Source: Deltaproteobacteria bacterium
Lineage (GTDB): Bacteria; Myxococcota_A; UBA9042; PHBI01
Direction of reading: 5' to 3'
DNA length: 48,549 nt
NCBI GenBank assembly: GCA_011526585.1
Contig: WYBB01000090.1
Coordinates: forward strand, 1-48,549
Position numbers and translations under genes: made by a program. The notes under the pieces are model-generated. The model was given only the letters and a program-made list of their open reading frames with translations, did not search any database and had not been told where the DNA came from. Shown one piece after another: positions 23,758 to 31,666 of this stretch (within the stretch, counting starts at the first letter, position 1; each line of letters begins with the position of its first letter).

Positions 23758-24497
23758 TGCGCGCCGCCGCCGCTATCGCCACGCCGCTGCCGGCCCTCGC
23801 CCTGGTCGGCGCGCTCTTTTGCGCCGCCCCGCCCGCCGCCCACGCCGAGTCCCCGCGCTCGATGATGCTCGAGCTCCACGGCGGCACCTACACCCCCGAC
23901 GTCGACTCCGAGTTCGACGGTGGCGCCACCCCCTGGCGCGACGCCTTCGGCGCCGGCTCGATGACGCTCCTGCGCATGCACCTCGACTACCAGTTCTTCC
24001 AGGCGCACGGCTCGCTCGGCGTCGGCGCCGGCTTCGGCTACGGCTGGATCGACGGCCGCGCGCGCAACGTCGAGGGCGACAAGACCGACGACGAGGTCGG
24101 CTTCAACCTCCTGCCGCTCACCCTCTCGCTCGTCTATCGCTGGGACTGGGCCGCCGTCGAGTACGGCGTTCCGCTCGTACCCTACGCCAAGGTCGGCCTC
24201 ACCGGCGCCTTCTGGTGGGCCACCGACGCCAAGGACGACATCTCCAACGCCCAGACCGGCGGCAGCTCCCGCGAGGGCAGCGGCCTCACGCTCGGCTGGC
24301 ACGCGTCCGCCGGCCTCATGTTCCTGCTCGACGTCTTCTCGACCAGCATGGCCATCGGCTTCGACAGCGAGTCCGGCGTCAACAACTCCTATCTCTTCCT
24401 CGAGTACCAGTACACCTCCCTCGACGACTTCGGCTCCGGGTCGAGCCTCGTGCTCTCCGACGACGCGCTCTCGTTCGGCCTCGCCTTCGAGTTCTGA
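23757..24497 (+). CDS. Outer-membrane beta-barrel protein, MXAN_2562-like
   Basis: 246 residues. The signal peptide ends AAHAES at about residue 30. The mature part starts with MMLELHGGTYTPDVDSEFDG, the hallmark opening of the MXAN_2562-type barrels, then alternating aromatic/hydrophobic strands (GVGAGFGYGWIDGRA, LPLTLSLVYRWDWAAVEYG) and a C-terminal strand ending in phenylalanine (LSFGLAFEF), as expected for Bam-assembled barrels. Translation is coupled to the CFI-box gene by TGATG. Function beyond outer-membrane location is unknown. Confidence 0.8.
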   Translation: MRAAAAIATPLPALALVGALFCAAPPAAHAESPRSMMLELHGGTYTPDVDSEFDGGATPWRDAFGAGSMTLLRMHLDYQFFQAHGSLGVGAGFGYGWIDGRARNVEGDKTDDEVGFNLLPLTLSLVYRWDWAAVEYGVPLVPYAKVGLTGAFWWATDAKDDISNAQTGGSSREGSGLTLGWHASAGLMFLLDVFSTSMAIGFDSESGVNNSYLFLEYQYTSLDDFGSGSSLVLSDDALSFGLAFEF

Positions 24498-24517
24498 GCG
24501 CCTCGCCCCCGACCGCC

Positions 24518-25318
24518 ATGCGCACGCTCCTCGTCTTCGCGCAGTGGGACGGCACCGAGTTCGCCGGCTGGCAGCTCCAGCCCGGCCTGCGCACCGTGCA
24601 GGGCACGCTCACCGCCGCCGTCGAGGCCATGGTTCACCACCCCGTCGAGCTCTTCGCCAGCTCGCGCACCGACTCCGGCGTGCACGCGCGCCGGATGCCG
24701 GTCACCTTCGAGACCACGCGCCAGATCCCCGCGCTCGGCTTCGCCAACGGCCTCAACACCCACCTGCCTCCCGACCTCTCGGTGCTCTCCGCCGCCGACG
24801 TGCCGCTCGGCTGGCGCGCGCGCGAGCACGCCGTCGCCAAGACCTACACCTACCGCCTCCAGCTCGGCCCCCGCCGCCCGCTCACCCACCGCCAGACCTG
24901 GTGGCTCAAGCGCGACGCCCTCGACCTGCCGGGCATGCGCCAGGCCGCCTCGCACCTCCTCGGCGAGCACGACTTCGCCGCCTTCCGCGCCGCCCAGTGC
25001 GACGCCCGCACCACGACCCGCTGCCTGCACGCGATCACCATCGCCGACCCCGATCACGACGAGCAGGTCCGGATCGACGTCATCGGCAACGCCTTCCTCC
25101 GCAACATGGTGCGCATCATCGTCGGCACCCTGGTCGAGGTCGCGCTCTCGCGCCGCCCGCCCGGCTGGGTCGCCGAGGTCCTCGCCGGCCGCGACCGCAA
25201 CCGCGCCGGACCGACCGCGCCCGCCTCCGGACTCACCTTGACCGAAGTGCACTTCGACGGCTATCCGCGCCTGGGCAAACGCGCGCCCGCCGCACCGGAC
25301 AGCCCAGTGGTTTCCTGA
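24518..25318 (+). CDS. truA: tRNA pseudouridine(38-40) synthase
   Basis: 266 residues, normal for TruA, which isomerises U38-U40 in the anticodon arm. Catalytic D52 is in SSRTDSGVHA (48-57). GTEFAGWQLQPGLRTVQG at the N-terminus, KTYTYRLQ, GEHDFAAFRA and NAFLRNMVRIIVGTLVEV at the C-terminal side are all family motifs. The ATG lies 20 bp after the barrel gene, and no other in-frame start precedes the first beta strand. It sits in a collinear run with the Usg-like gene, a frequent neighbour of truA. Confidence 0.95.
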   Translation: MRTLLVFAQWDGTEFAGWQLQPGLRTVQGTLTAAVEAMVHHPVELFASSRTDSGVHARRMPVTFETTRQIPALGFANGLNTHLPPDLSVLSAADVPLGWRAREHAVAKTYTYRLQLGPRRPLTHRQTWWLKRDALDLPGMRQAASHLLGEHDFAAFRAAQCDARTTTRCLHAITIADPDHDEQVRIDVIGNAFLRNMVRIIVGTLVEVALSRRPPGWVAEVLAGRDRNRAGPTAPASGLTLTEVHFDGYPRLGKRAPAAPDSPVVS

Positions 25319-25349
25319 TACTGGTTCCCTGATAGGATCGCAGCCCGGC

Positions 25350-26531
25350 ATGAACCTGCTCGCGCACAAGAAGACGTTGATCGCGGTCGGCCCCGGCGGG
25401 GTCGGCAAGACGACGACCTCGGCCGCGCTCGCGGTGCACGCCGCCCGCCAGGGCATGAAGGTGCTCGTGCTCACGGTCGACCCGGCGCGCCGCCTCGCCA
25501 ATTCGCTCGGCCTGAAAGAGCTCGGCAACCAGGAGGTCGAGATCGACCCGCGCCTCTTCGAGGAGGCGAAGATCCCGCTCCGCCCCGGGCCCGACGGCCG
25601 GACCGGCCGCCTCTTCGGCATGATGCTCGACGTCAAGTCGACCTTCGACGCCCTCATCGAGCGCCACGCCCCGAGCCCCGAGGTGCGCCGCAAGATCCTC
25701 ACCAACCCGTTCTACATCCAGGGCAGCTCCGCCCTCGCCGGCTCGCAGGAGTACATGGCGATGGAGAAGCTCTACGAGATCCGCGAGACGCGCGACTACG
25801 ATCTCGTCGTGCTCGACACGCCGCCGACCGCCAACGCGCTCGACTTCCTGCGCGCCGCCGACCGCCTCGAGGACTTCCTGAGCTCGCAGACCGCGCGCGT
25901 CCTGGTCGAGGGCGCCAAGGCCGCCGGCCGCTTCGGCCTCGGCTTCCTCAAGGTCAACACCTTCATCATGCGCGGGCTCAACAAGTTCGTCGGCGCCGAG
26001 ATGTTCCTGAACGTGCTCGAGTTCGTGCAGTCCTTCCACGAGATGTACGCCGGCTTCAAGCAGCGCGCCGCGCGCGTGCGCGAAATCCTGAGGAGCCCCG
26101 ACGTCGGCTTCCTCGTCGTCACCTCGACCGACGGCGCCGCCATCGACGAGGCCAGCTTCTTCCACGACCAGCTCAAGCGCGGCGGCATGCCGTTTTCGGC
26201 GATGCTGGTCAACCGCGTGCGCGTCGAGCACCTCGCCGAGGGCGACATCGACGGCCTCGCCGATCACCTCCTCGCCGTCGCGCCGCCCGTCGGCGACCGC
26301 CAGGCGCTCGAGCGCGTCGCCCGGGTCACCGAGGAGGCCGCCAAGGCCTGGCACGTGCTCGCGCGCGTCGACAAGGAGCGCCTCGGCGAGATCGAGCGCC
26401 GCCTCACCGAGCGCGGCGACGGCGGCCGCGTCGTGCCGATCCCGCTCTTCCAACGCGACATCCACGACATCGGCTCGCTCGCGCGCTACGCCGAGATCGT
26501 CGTCGCCGCCATCGAAGGATCGCGCGCATGA
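25350..26531 (+). CDS. ArsA/Get3-family ATPase
   Basis: 393 residues. Deviant Walker A GPGGVGKTTTSAA (14-26) carries the signature lysine of the SIMIBI ArsA/Get3 group. TVDPARRLANSLG (about 43-55) is the switch I/A-loop and VVLDTPPTANALDFLRA contains the Walker B and switch II Asp. It has one nucleotide domain, not the fused pair of plasmid ArsA, and I see no CxxC or arsenic-binding cysteines, so arsenite pumping is unlikely. Single-domain homologues act as dimers in tail-anchored protein targeting or unknown roles. It is 31 bp after truA and overlaps the next gene by ATGA. A tail-anchored STAS protein is encoded elsewhere in the window, but a link is speculation. Confidence 0.85.
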   Translation: MNLLAHKKTLIAVGPGGVGKTTTSAALAVHAARQGMKVLVLTVDPARRLANSLGLKELGNQEVEIDPRLFEEAKIPLRPGPDGRTGRLFGMMLDVKSTFDALIERHAPSPEVRRKILTNPFYIQGSSALAGSQEYMAMEKLYEIRETRDYDLVVLDTPPTANALDFLRAADRLEDFLSSQTARVLVEGAKAAGRFGLGFLKVNTFIMRGLNKFVGAEMFLNVLEFVQSFHEMYAGFKQRAARVREILRSPDVGFLVVTSTDGAAIDEASFFHDQLKRGGMPFSAMLVNRVRVEHLAEGDIDGLADHLLAVAPPVGDRQALERVARVTEEAAKAWHVLARVDKERLGEIERRLTERGDGGRVVPIPLFQRDIHDIGSLARYAEIVVAAIEGSRA

Positions 26532-27913
26532 GCCTGACCACCGCCCCGATCCCCTACGCCGAGCCGGCGATCGATCCCCCGGCGCACCCGGGCCGCGAGG
26601 TGCTCGCGCGCCCGCTGCCGACGACGCTCTCCGAGCTCACGCGCTACGCCGCCGCCGACCCGGCGTTTTCGCCTCCGCACTGGATCCGCCTGCGCGCGCC
26701 GCGCGATCCCGCGGTCGCCGCCCGCCTCCTCGACGCTTACGCCACGCTCGCGCCGCTCGTCGCCGCCGCCGCCGACCCGGCCCTCGACGAGGCGCTCGCC
26801 GAGCTCACGCTGCGTGCCTCCGATCCCGACGCGCAGCGCTTCGCCGCCGCGACCCTCGAGGCGCGCACCGCCCCCGGCGCCGAGCCGATGCTCTACGCCA
26901 CCGCCGCGCATGGCCTCGGCCCGCGCTTCGACGCGCTCTTTGCGCGCGAGGACGTCCCGCTCGCGGCCCGGCTCCTGCGCCTGACCGCGATGCGCGATCA
27001 CGGCGGCATGGCCTGGTCCGACGCGTTCTCCGCCGCGCTCTTCGACGCGCTGCCGACCCTGCCCGGCGTGCAGGCCGCCTGGGTGATCCGCTTCATCGCC
27101 GAGCTCGCCGATCCCCGCGCGCGCCGCTTCCTCGAGCGCGCGCTCGCCACCCTCGAGCACGAGAGCCTGCGCGCCGACATCGTGCGCTTCCTCGCGAGCC
27201 CTCCTCGCCGCGAGCACGACGACGACGACGACGCGCCGCTACCGACCACCATGGACGCGCTCGAGCTCGGCGCCATCGACCCGCGCAAGCCCGCACGTCA
27301 GGTCGCCTGCCTCGCCCGCATCGCCGAGCTCGACTGGCCGCGCGCGCGCCGCCTCGCATCCTCGATCAGCACGGAGAGCTGGCGCCTCGACGAGCTCGTC
27401 GGCGCACTCCTGAATCACGGTTCATTGCAGGTCATGGCCGACGACCTCCTCGCGCGCGACCTCCTGCCACGCCCGACCCAGCCCGCTCCGGGTCTGCTCT
27501 CCGCGCGCGAGCTCATGCGCGCCGCCGGCCGCGTCGTGCGCTTCGACATCACCGCGATCGAAGGTGTCATCGATCACGACGCGCTCGCCTATCGCCTCGC
27601 CGACGCCGCCGCCCCGGCGCTCACCGGCGTCGACTTCCTCGAGGAGTACCTGCCCGACGGCGCGATCCGCCTGCACGCCTTCGACGGCCCGACCCACTAC
27701 CAGCTCGACCTCGACACCCGCCGCTGGGTCATCGATCCCTACGGCCTCGTCGGCCTCCTCAACACGCTCCTGCGCGCCAGGAGCCGCCCCGAGCGCTGCC
27801 TCCTCGCCGCCGAGGACAAGGGCCTCTGCGACGTCGTCGTCGGCCCCGAGCCCGCCCTGCGTCAGCTCGTCGACGCCGGCCTCCTCTGGATCCGCGCCGG
27901 CTTCAAGACGTGA
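26528..27913 (+). CDS. Unknown protein, HEAT-like helical N-terminus and mixed C-terminus
   Basis: 461 residues, overlapping the ArsA-like gene by ATGA and the RlmM-like gene by GTGA. I do not recognise a family. Residues about 60-215 are all-helical with HEAT-like spacing (AARLLRLTAMRDHGG, VIRFIAELADPRARRFLERA). A short Asp-rich patch (HDDDDD) follows at about 228-233, and the last 130 residues are mixed (GAIRLHAFDGPTHYQLDLD, RRWVIDPYGLVGLLNTLL). No signal peptide or membrane helix is seen. The tight overlaps imply it is made in step with the ATPase and methyltransferase. Confidence 0.75.
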   Translation: MSLTTAPIPYAEPAIDPPAHPGREVLARPLPTTLSELTRYAAADPAFSPPHWIRLRAPRDPAVAARLLDAYATLAPLVAAAADPALDEALAELTLRASDPDAQRFAAATLEARTAPGAEPMLYATAAHGLGPRFDALFAREDVPLAARLLRLTAMRDHGGMAWSDAFSAALFDALPTLPGVQAAWVIRFIAELADPRARRFLERALATLEHESLRADIVRFLASPPRREHDDDDDAPLPTTMDALELGAIDPRKPARQVACLARIAELDWPRARRLASSISTESWRLDELVGALLNHGSLQVMADDLLARDLLPRPTQPAPGLLSARELMRAAGRVVRFDITAIEGVIDHDALAYRLADAAAPALTGVDFLEEYLPDGAIRLHAFDGPTHYQLDLDTRRWVIDPYGLVGLLNTLLRARSRPERCLLAAEDKGLCDVVVGPEPALRQLVDAGLLWIRAGFKT

Positions 27914-28941
27914 AGAGCCTGCTCGTCACCTTCCAGCCCGGCTTCGAGTCCCTCGCCGAGCGCGACCTGCGGAGCGCCGACCCGCGCGCCCGCGCCACCG
28001 ACACCCTCGAGCCCGGCCTCTGGCGCGTGCGCCCCGCGCCCGACGACCCCGACGCCCGCCGCCTCGTGCACGGCCTCGCCGACGCCATCGCCATCCGCCA
28101 CCTGCACCCGGTCGCCGTCGACACCCCGGTCGACGACCTGGCGGCGCTCGTCGCCGCGATCGCGCCCCTCGGCGCCGACCTCGAGCGCACGCTGCCCTAC
28201 GCCGTGCAGACCCGCTTCGTCGGCCCCGCCGCGCCGCGGCTCCCCAAGGCGATCGCGATCAACGACGCCGTCGCCGAGTCGTTCGGCGCCCTCGGCGTGC
28301 CCTACGACCGCAAGGCCCCGGCCCAGGTCGTCTCGCTCACCCTCGCCGGCGAGCACCTCTTCGCCGGCGTGAGCCGCACCGCCGACAACCGCTCGGCCTG
28401 GCCCGGCGGCGCCCGCCGCTTCGCGCGCGGCGACACCCCGAGCCGCGCCGAGCACAAGCTCCTCGAAGCGCTCGAGGTCTTCGCGCTCGACCTCACCCGC
28501 CTCGTCCCCCACGGCCGCGCGCTCGATCTCGGCGCCGCACCCGGCGGCTGGACACGCGCGCTCGCCGCCCGCGGCCTCGCCGTCACCGCCGTCGACCCGG
28601 CCGCGCTCGATCCGGCCATCGCCGCCCTGCCCAACGTCACGACCTACCGCGGCACCGCCGAGCGCTACCTCCAGACCCGCGGCGCCCAGGTCGACCTCAT
28701 CGTCAGCGACATGCGCATGGACGCCCGCGACGCCGCCCGCCTGCTCGCGGCCTACCGCCCGCTGCTCGCGCCCGGCGCCCACCTCCTCGCCACGCTCAAG
28801 CTCCCCGCGCGCGGCTACCTCGGCGTGCTCGACGAGGCGCTGGCCATCCTCGATGCGACCTTCCGCCGCGTCGCCGCCCGCCAGCTCTTCCACAACCGCA
28901 GCGAGGTCACGGTCCTCTATCGGGCCTCTTTGGCGTCGTGA
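27910..28941 (+). CDS. RlmM-like 2'-O-methyltransferase with THUMP-like N-terminus
   Basis: 343 residues from GTG 27910 (GTGA overlap). Residues about 1-150 resemble the THUMP/RFM N-terminus of RlmM (LVTFQPGFESLAERDL). The C-terminal half is an FtsJ-fold SAM methyltransferase: ALDLGAAPGGWTRALAARG is the SAM loop, and the K-D-K-E tetrad is present in HKLLEAL, VSDMRMD, LKLPARG and NRSEVTVLY. RlmM methylates C2498 of 23S rRNA on the ribose in E. coli. Substrate assignment is by family only. An AT-rich patch in the following 190-bp gap (around 29025-29060) holds no gene. Confidence 0.82.
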   Translation: MKSLLVTFQPGFESLAERDLRSADPRARATDTLEPGLWRVRPAPDDPDARRLVHGLADAIAIRHLHPVAVDTPVDDLAALVAAIAPLGADLERTLPYAVQTRFVGPAAPRLPKAIAINDAVAESFGALGVPYDRKAPAQVVSLTLAGEHLFAGVSRTADNRSAWPGGARRFARGDTPSRAEHKLLEALEVFALDLTRLVPHGRALDLGAAPGGWTRALAARGLAVTAVDPAALDPAIAALPNVTTYRGTAERYLQTRGAQVDLIVSDMRMDARDAARLLAAYRPLLAPGAHLLATLKLPARGYLGVLDEALAILDATFRRVAARQLFHNRSEVTVLYRASLAS

Positions 28942-29131
28942 CTCGGCGACCTGCGCGGAGCCGACCGCGCGGGCCTACGCATGCCCCTGGGATCAGGGTC
29001 TGGCGTGCTGCGCGGCCCATGCCAACTGTCAATACAACTCTCAATTAGCACAGACATCTCTGCTTCCGCCTGGTCGGGCGGGCGGCGCGCGCGGCGTGAC
29101 TCGGCCATCGGCGCGGAGTAAGGTCCCCGCC

Positions 29132-31639
29132 ATGCGACCTCCCCAGCTGCTCGCGTCGTGTCTCGCCCTGTCCTTGCTAGCCGCCTGCGACGACGATCCC
29201 GCTGGCACCCCCGACGCCTCGGGCGACGTCGGCGAGACCTCGCCCGACACCGCCGAGCCCACGCCGGACGCTTCACCCGACACGAGCGACACGACCGACC
29301 CGGTCGACACCGATCCCGCCGACACCGGCCCCGAGATCGACACCGGCCCACCCCACCCCGCGCTCATCGGCACCGAGCCCGCGACGTTTTCCGCCCGCCC
29401 CGGCGTCGAGATCGTCACCGCGCTCGGCGTCACGCCCGGCACGCCGGTCACGCTCTACGACGCCGCCGGCGCCCGCCTGCTCACCGTGATCGCCGACGAG
29501 TTCGGCCACGCGCACTTCGCCTACATCCCCGCGACCCACACGACCCTCGATCCAGACATCGGGATCTCCGGCAACCTCGTGCGCGACGGCCACACGCTGA
29601 GCCCCGGCGACGGCTACGTGCTGCGCGACGACAGCGCCACCCCGCCGCGCGCGACGCCCACCTTCTCGGTGCTCGCCGTCGACGACCACCCCGACCCGTC
29701 CTTCTACGACGCCGCGCCCGAGCTCCGCGGCGTGCACTACGGGATCTTCGGCACCGACGACGACGAAGATCCGCAGGACGGCCTCAACTACATCACCATG
29801 CGCGACGGCGTTCAGCTCTCGGCGATGGTGCGCTTCCCCGATCCGGCGCTCTGGGGCGACGGCCCCTGGCCGACCGTCGTCGAGTACTCCGGCTACTCGC
29901 CCTCCGATCCCAACTCGCCCGACCCCGGCTCGCGCATCGCGACCTTGCTCGGCTACGTCTCGATCGGCGTCAACATGCGCGGCACCGGCTGCTCGGGCGG
30001 CGTCTTCGACATCTTCTCGCCGGCCCAGTTCGCCGACGGCTACGACGTCATCGAGACGGTCGCGCGCCAGCCCTTCGTGCTCAACGGCAAGGTCGGCATG
30101 GTCGGCCTCTCCTACCCCGGGATCTCGCAGCTCTACGTCGCCTCGACCCGCCCCCCGAGCCTCGCCGCCATCACCCCGCTCTCGGTGCTCGCCGATCCCT
30201 GGCTCCAGCTCCGCCCGGGCGGGATCTACAACGACGGCTTCACCCGCCAGTGGCTCGAGCAGCGCGACCTCGAGGCCGCGCCCGACGGCCAGAGCTGGAC
30301 CGAGCGCCGCATCGCCTGGGGCGACCCGCTCTGCGACCAGCACCAGGACCTGAGAAACCAGAACCTGCGCTTCGAGGAGATCTTCAAGGCGCTCGAGTTC
30401 TACCCCGACGACGCCACCGCGCGCTCCCTGCCGCTCCTCGTGCCGACGATCGACGTGCCGGTCTACCTCACCGGCGCCTTCCAGGACGAGCAGACCGGCG
30501 CCCAGTTCACCGAGATGCTCGACCAGTTCACCGCCGCCCCGGTGGCGCGCTTCATCCTCTTCAACGGCCGCCACCCCGACGGCTTCAGCCCGCTCGTGCT
30601 CGCGCGCTGGTTCGAGTTCCTCGAGCTCTACGTCGCGCGTCGCGTGCCGCGGCTGCCCGATTGGGTGCGCTCGATCGCCGCCAGCGAGTTCGCCAGGGAG
30701 TTCGACTCGACCGACCTCGCCTTCGAGTCCGATCGCTTCGCCGACTTCGCCGACGACGACTACGCCGGCGTCGTCGCCGCCTACGAGAGCGAGCTCCCCG
30801 TGCGCGTGCTCTTCGACTCGGGCGGCGATCACGCCCAACCCGGCGCCCCCAAGGCGGCCTTCTCCGCCGAGTACGAGCGCTGGCCGCCGCCGCACGAGAC
30901 GCGCACCTTCTTCCTCGCCGACGGCGGCGCGCTCGCCGACGCCGCGCCCGCCGAGGCGCTGACCGATCTCTTCATGCACGACCCCGACGCCGGCGCCATC
31001 AACTTCTTCGGGCCGCGCGGCTACCAGATCATGGTGCGCCTCTGGGACATCGTCTGGTCGCGCTTCTCGCCCGGCCACGCGCTCGCCTACGAGACCGCCC
31101 CGCTGACCGAGGACATCGTGCTCGGCGGGCCCGCCCACGTCGAGCTCTGGGTCGCCTCCGACGCCGCCGACGTGCACCTGCAGGCCACCCTCACCGAGCT
31201 CCGCCCCGACGGTCAGGAGGCGCTCCTCACCTCGGGCTGGCTGCGCATCGGCCACACCGCGCTCGACGCGCTCTCCTCCGACGGCAACCACATCGCCTAC
31301 ACCTATCGCGAAGACGACTACCTGCCACTCACCGACGGCGAGCTGCGCCGGACCCGCGTGCCGATCCCCTCGATCGCGCACGCCATTCGCGCCGGCTCCC
31401 GTCTGCGCCTCATCCTCTCGAGCCCCGGGCGCGACCACGGCACCTGGCAGTTCGCGCCGCCCGACTACGGCGAGACCACGCCCACGCACCGCGTCACCTT
31501 CGGCGGCGACACGCCCTCGGCGCTGCACCTCTCGGTCCTGCCCGACTTCGCCGTGCCGACCGACCTGCCGGCCTGCCCCGGCCTGCGCGGCCAACCCTGC
31601 CGCGCCATCGAGACGATCGAAAACCTGCGCGCCGAGTGA
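29132..31639 (+). CDS. Lipoprotein CocE/NonD-family serine hydrolase
   Basis: 835 residues from ATG 29132 with AAGG 8 nt upstream. Lipobox LLAAC gives Cys19, followed by a Thr/Asp/Pro-rich stalk of about 55 residues. The hydrolase starts near residue 205 (NYITMRDGVQLSAMVRFPDP, the X-Pro dipeptidyl-peptidase S15 / CocE opening). The nucleophile is Ser327 in VGLSYPG, with the oxyanion-type NMRGTGCSGG before it, and histidine candidates in NGRHPDG or GGDHAQPG. A C-terminal jelly-roll (VHLQATLTELRPDGQEALLT, IPSIAHAIRAGSRLRLILSS) completes the CocE architecture. It should act outside the cytoplasmic membrane on an ester or amide; the substrate is unknown. Confidence 0.88.
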   Translation: MRPPQLLASCLALSLLAACDDDPAGTPDASGDVGETSPDTAEPTPDASPDTSDTTDPVDTDPADTGPEIDTGPPHPALIGTEPATFSARPGVEIVTALGVTPGTPVTLYDAAGARLLTVIADEFGHAHFAYIPATHTTLDPDIGISGNLVRDGHTLSPGDGYVLRDDSATPPRATPTFSVLAVDDHPDPSFYDAAPELRGVHYGIFGTDDDEDPQDGLNYITMRDGVQLSAMVRFPDPALWGDGPWPTVVEYSGYSPSDPNSPDPGSRIATLLGYVSIGVNMRGTGCSGGVFDIFSPAQFADGYDVIETVARQPFVLNGKVGMVGLSYPGISQLYVASTRPPSLAAITPLSVLADPWLQLRPGGIYNDGFTRQWLEQRDLEAAPDGQSWTERRIAWGDPLCDQHQDLRNQNLRFEEIFKALEFYPDDATARSLPLLVPTIDVPVYLTGAFQDEQTGAQFTEMLDQFTAAPVARFILFNGRHPDGFSPLVLARWFEFLELYVARRVPRLPDWVRSIAASEFAREFDSTDLAFESDRFADFADDDYAGVVAAYESELPVRVLFDSGGDHAQPGAPKAAFSAEYERWPPPHETRTFFLADGGALADAAPAEALTDLFMHDPDAGAINFFGPRGYQIMVRLWDIVWSRFSPGHALAYETAPLTEDIVLGGPAHVELWVASDAADVHLQATLTELRPDGQEALLTSGWLRIGHTALDALSSDGNHIAYTYREDDYLPLTDGELRRTRVPIPSIAHAIRAGSRLRLILSSPGRDHGTWQFAPPDYGETTPTHRVTFGGDTPSALHLSVLPDFAVPTDLPACPGLRGQPCRAIETIENLRAE

Positions 31640-31666
31640 GCGCGCGATCGTGCCGAAGCCGCGAGC

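Noticed and set aside
28942..29131. A small gene or regulatory RNA between the RlmM-like and CocE genes
   Set aside because: It holds only an AT-rich patch; no open frame with a ribosome site and no clear fold was seen.
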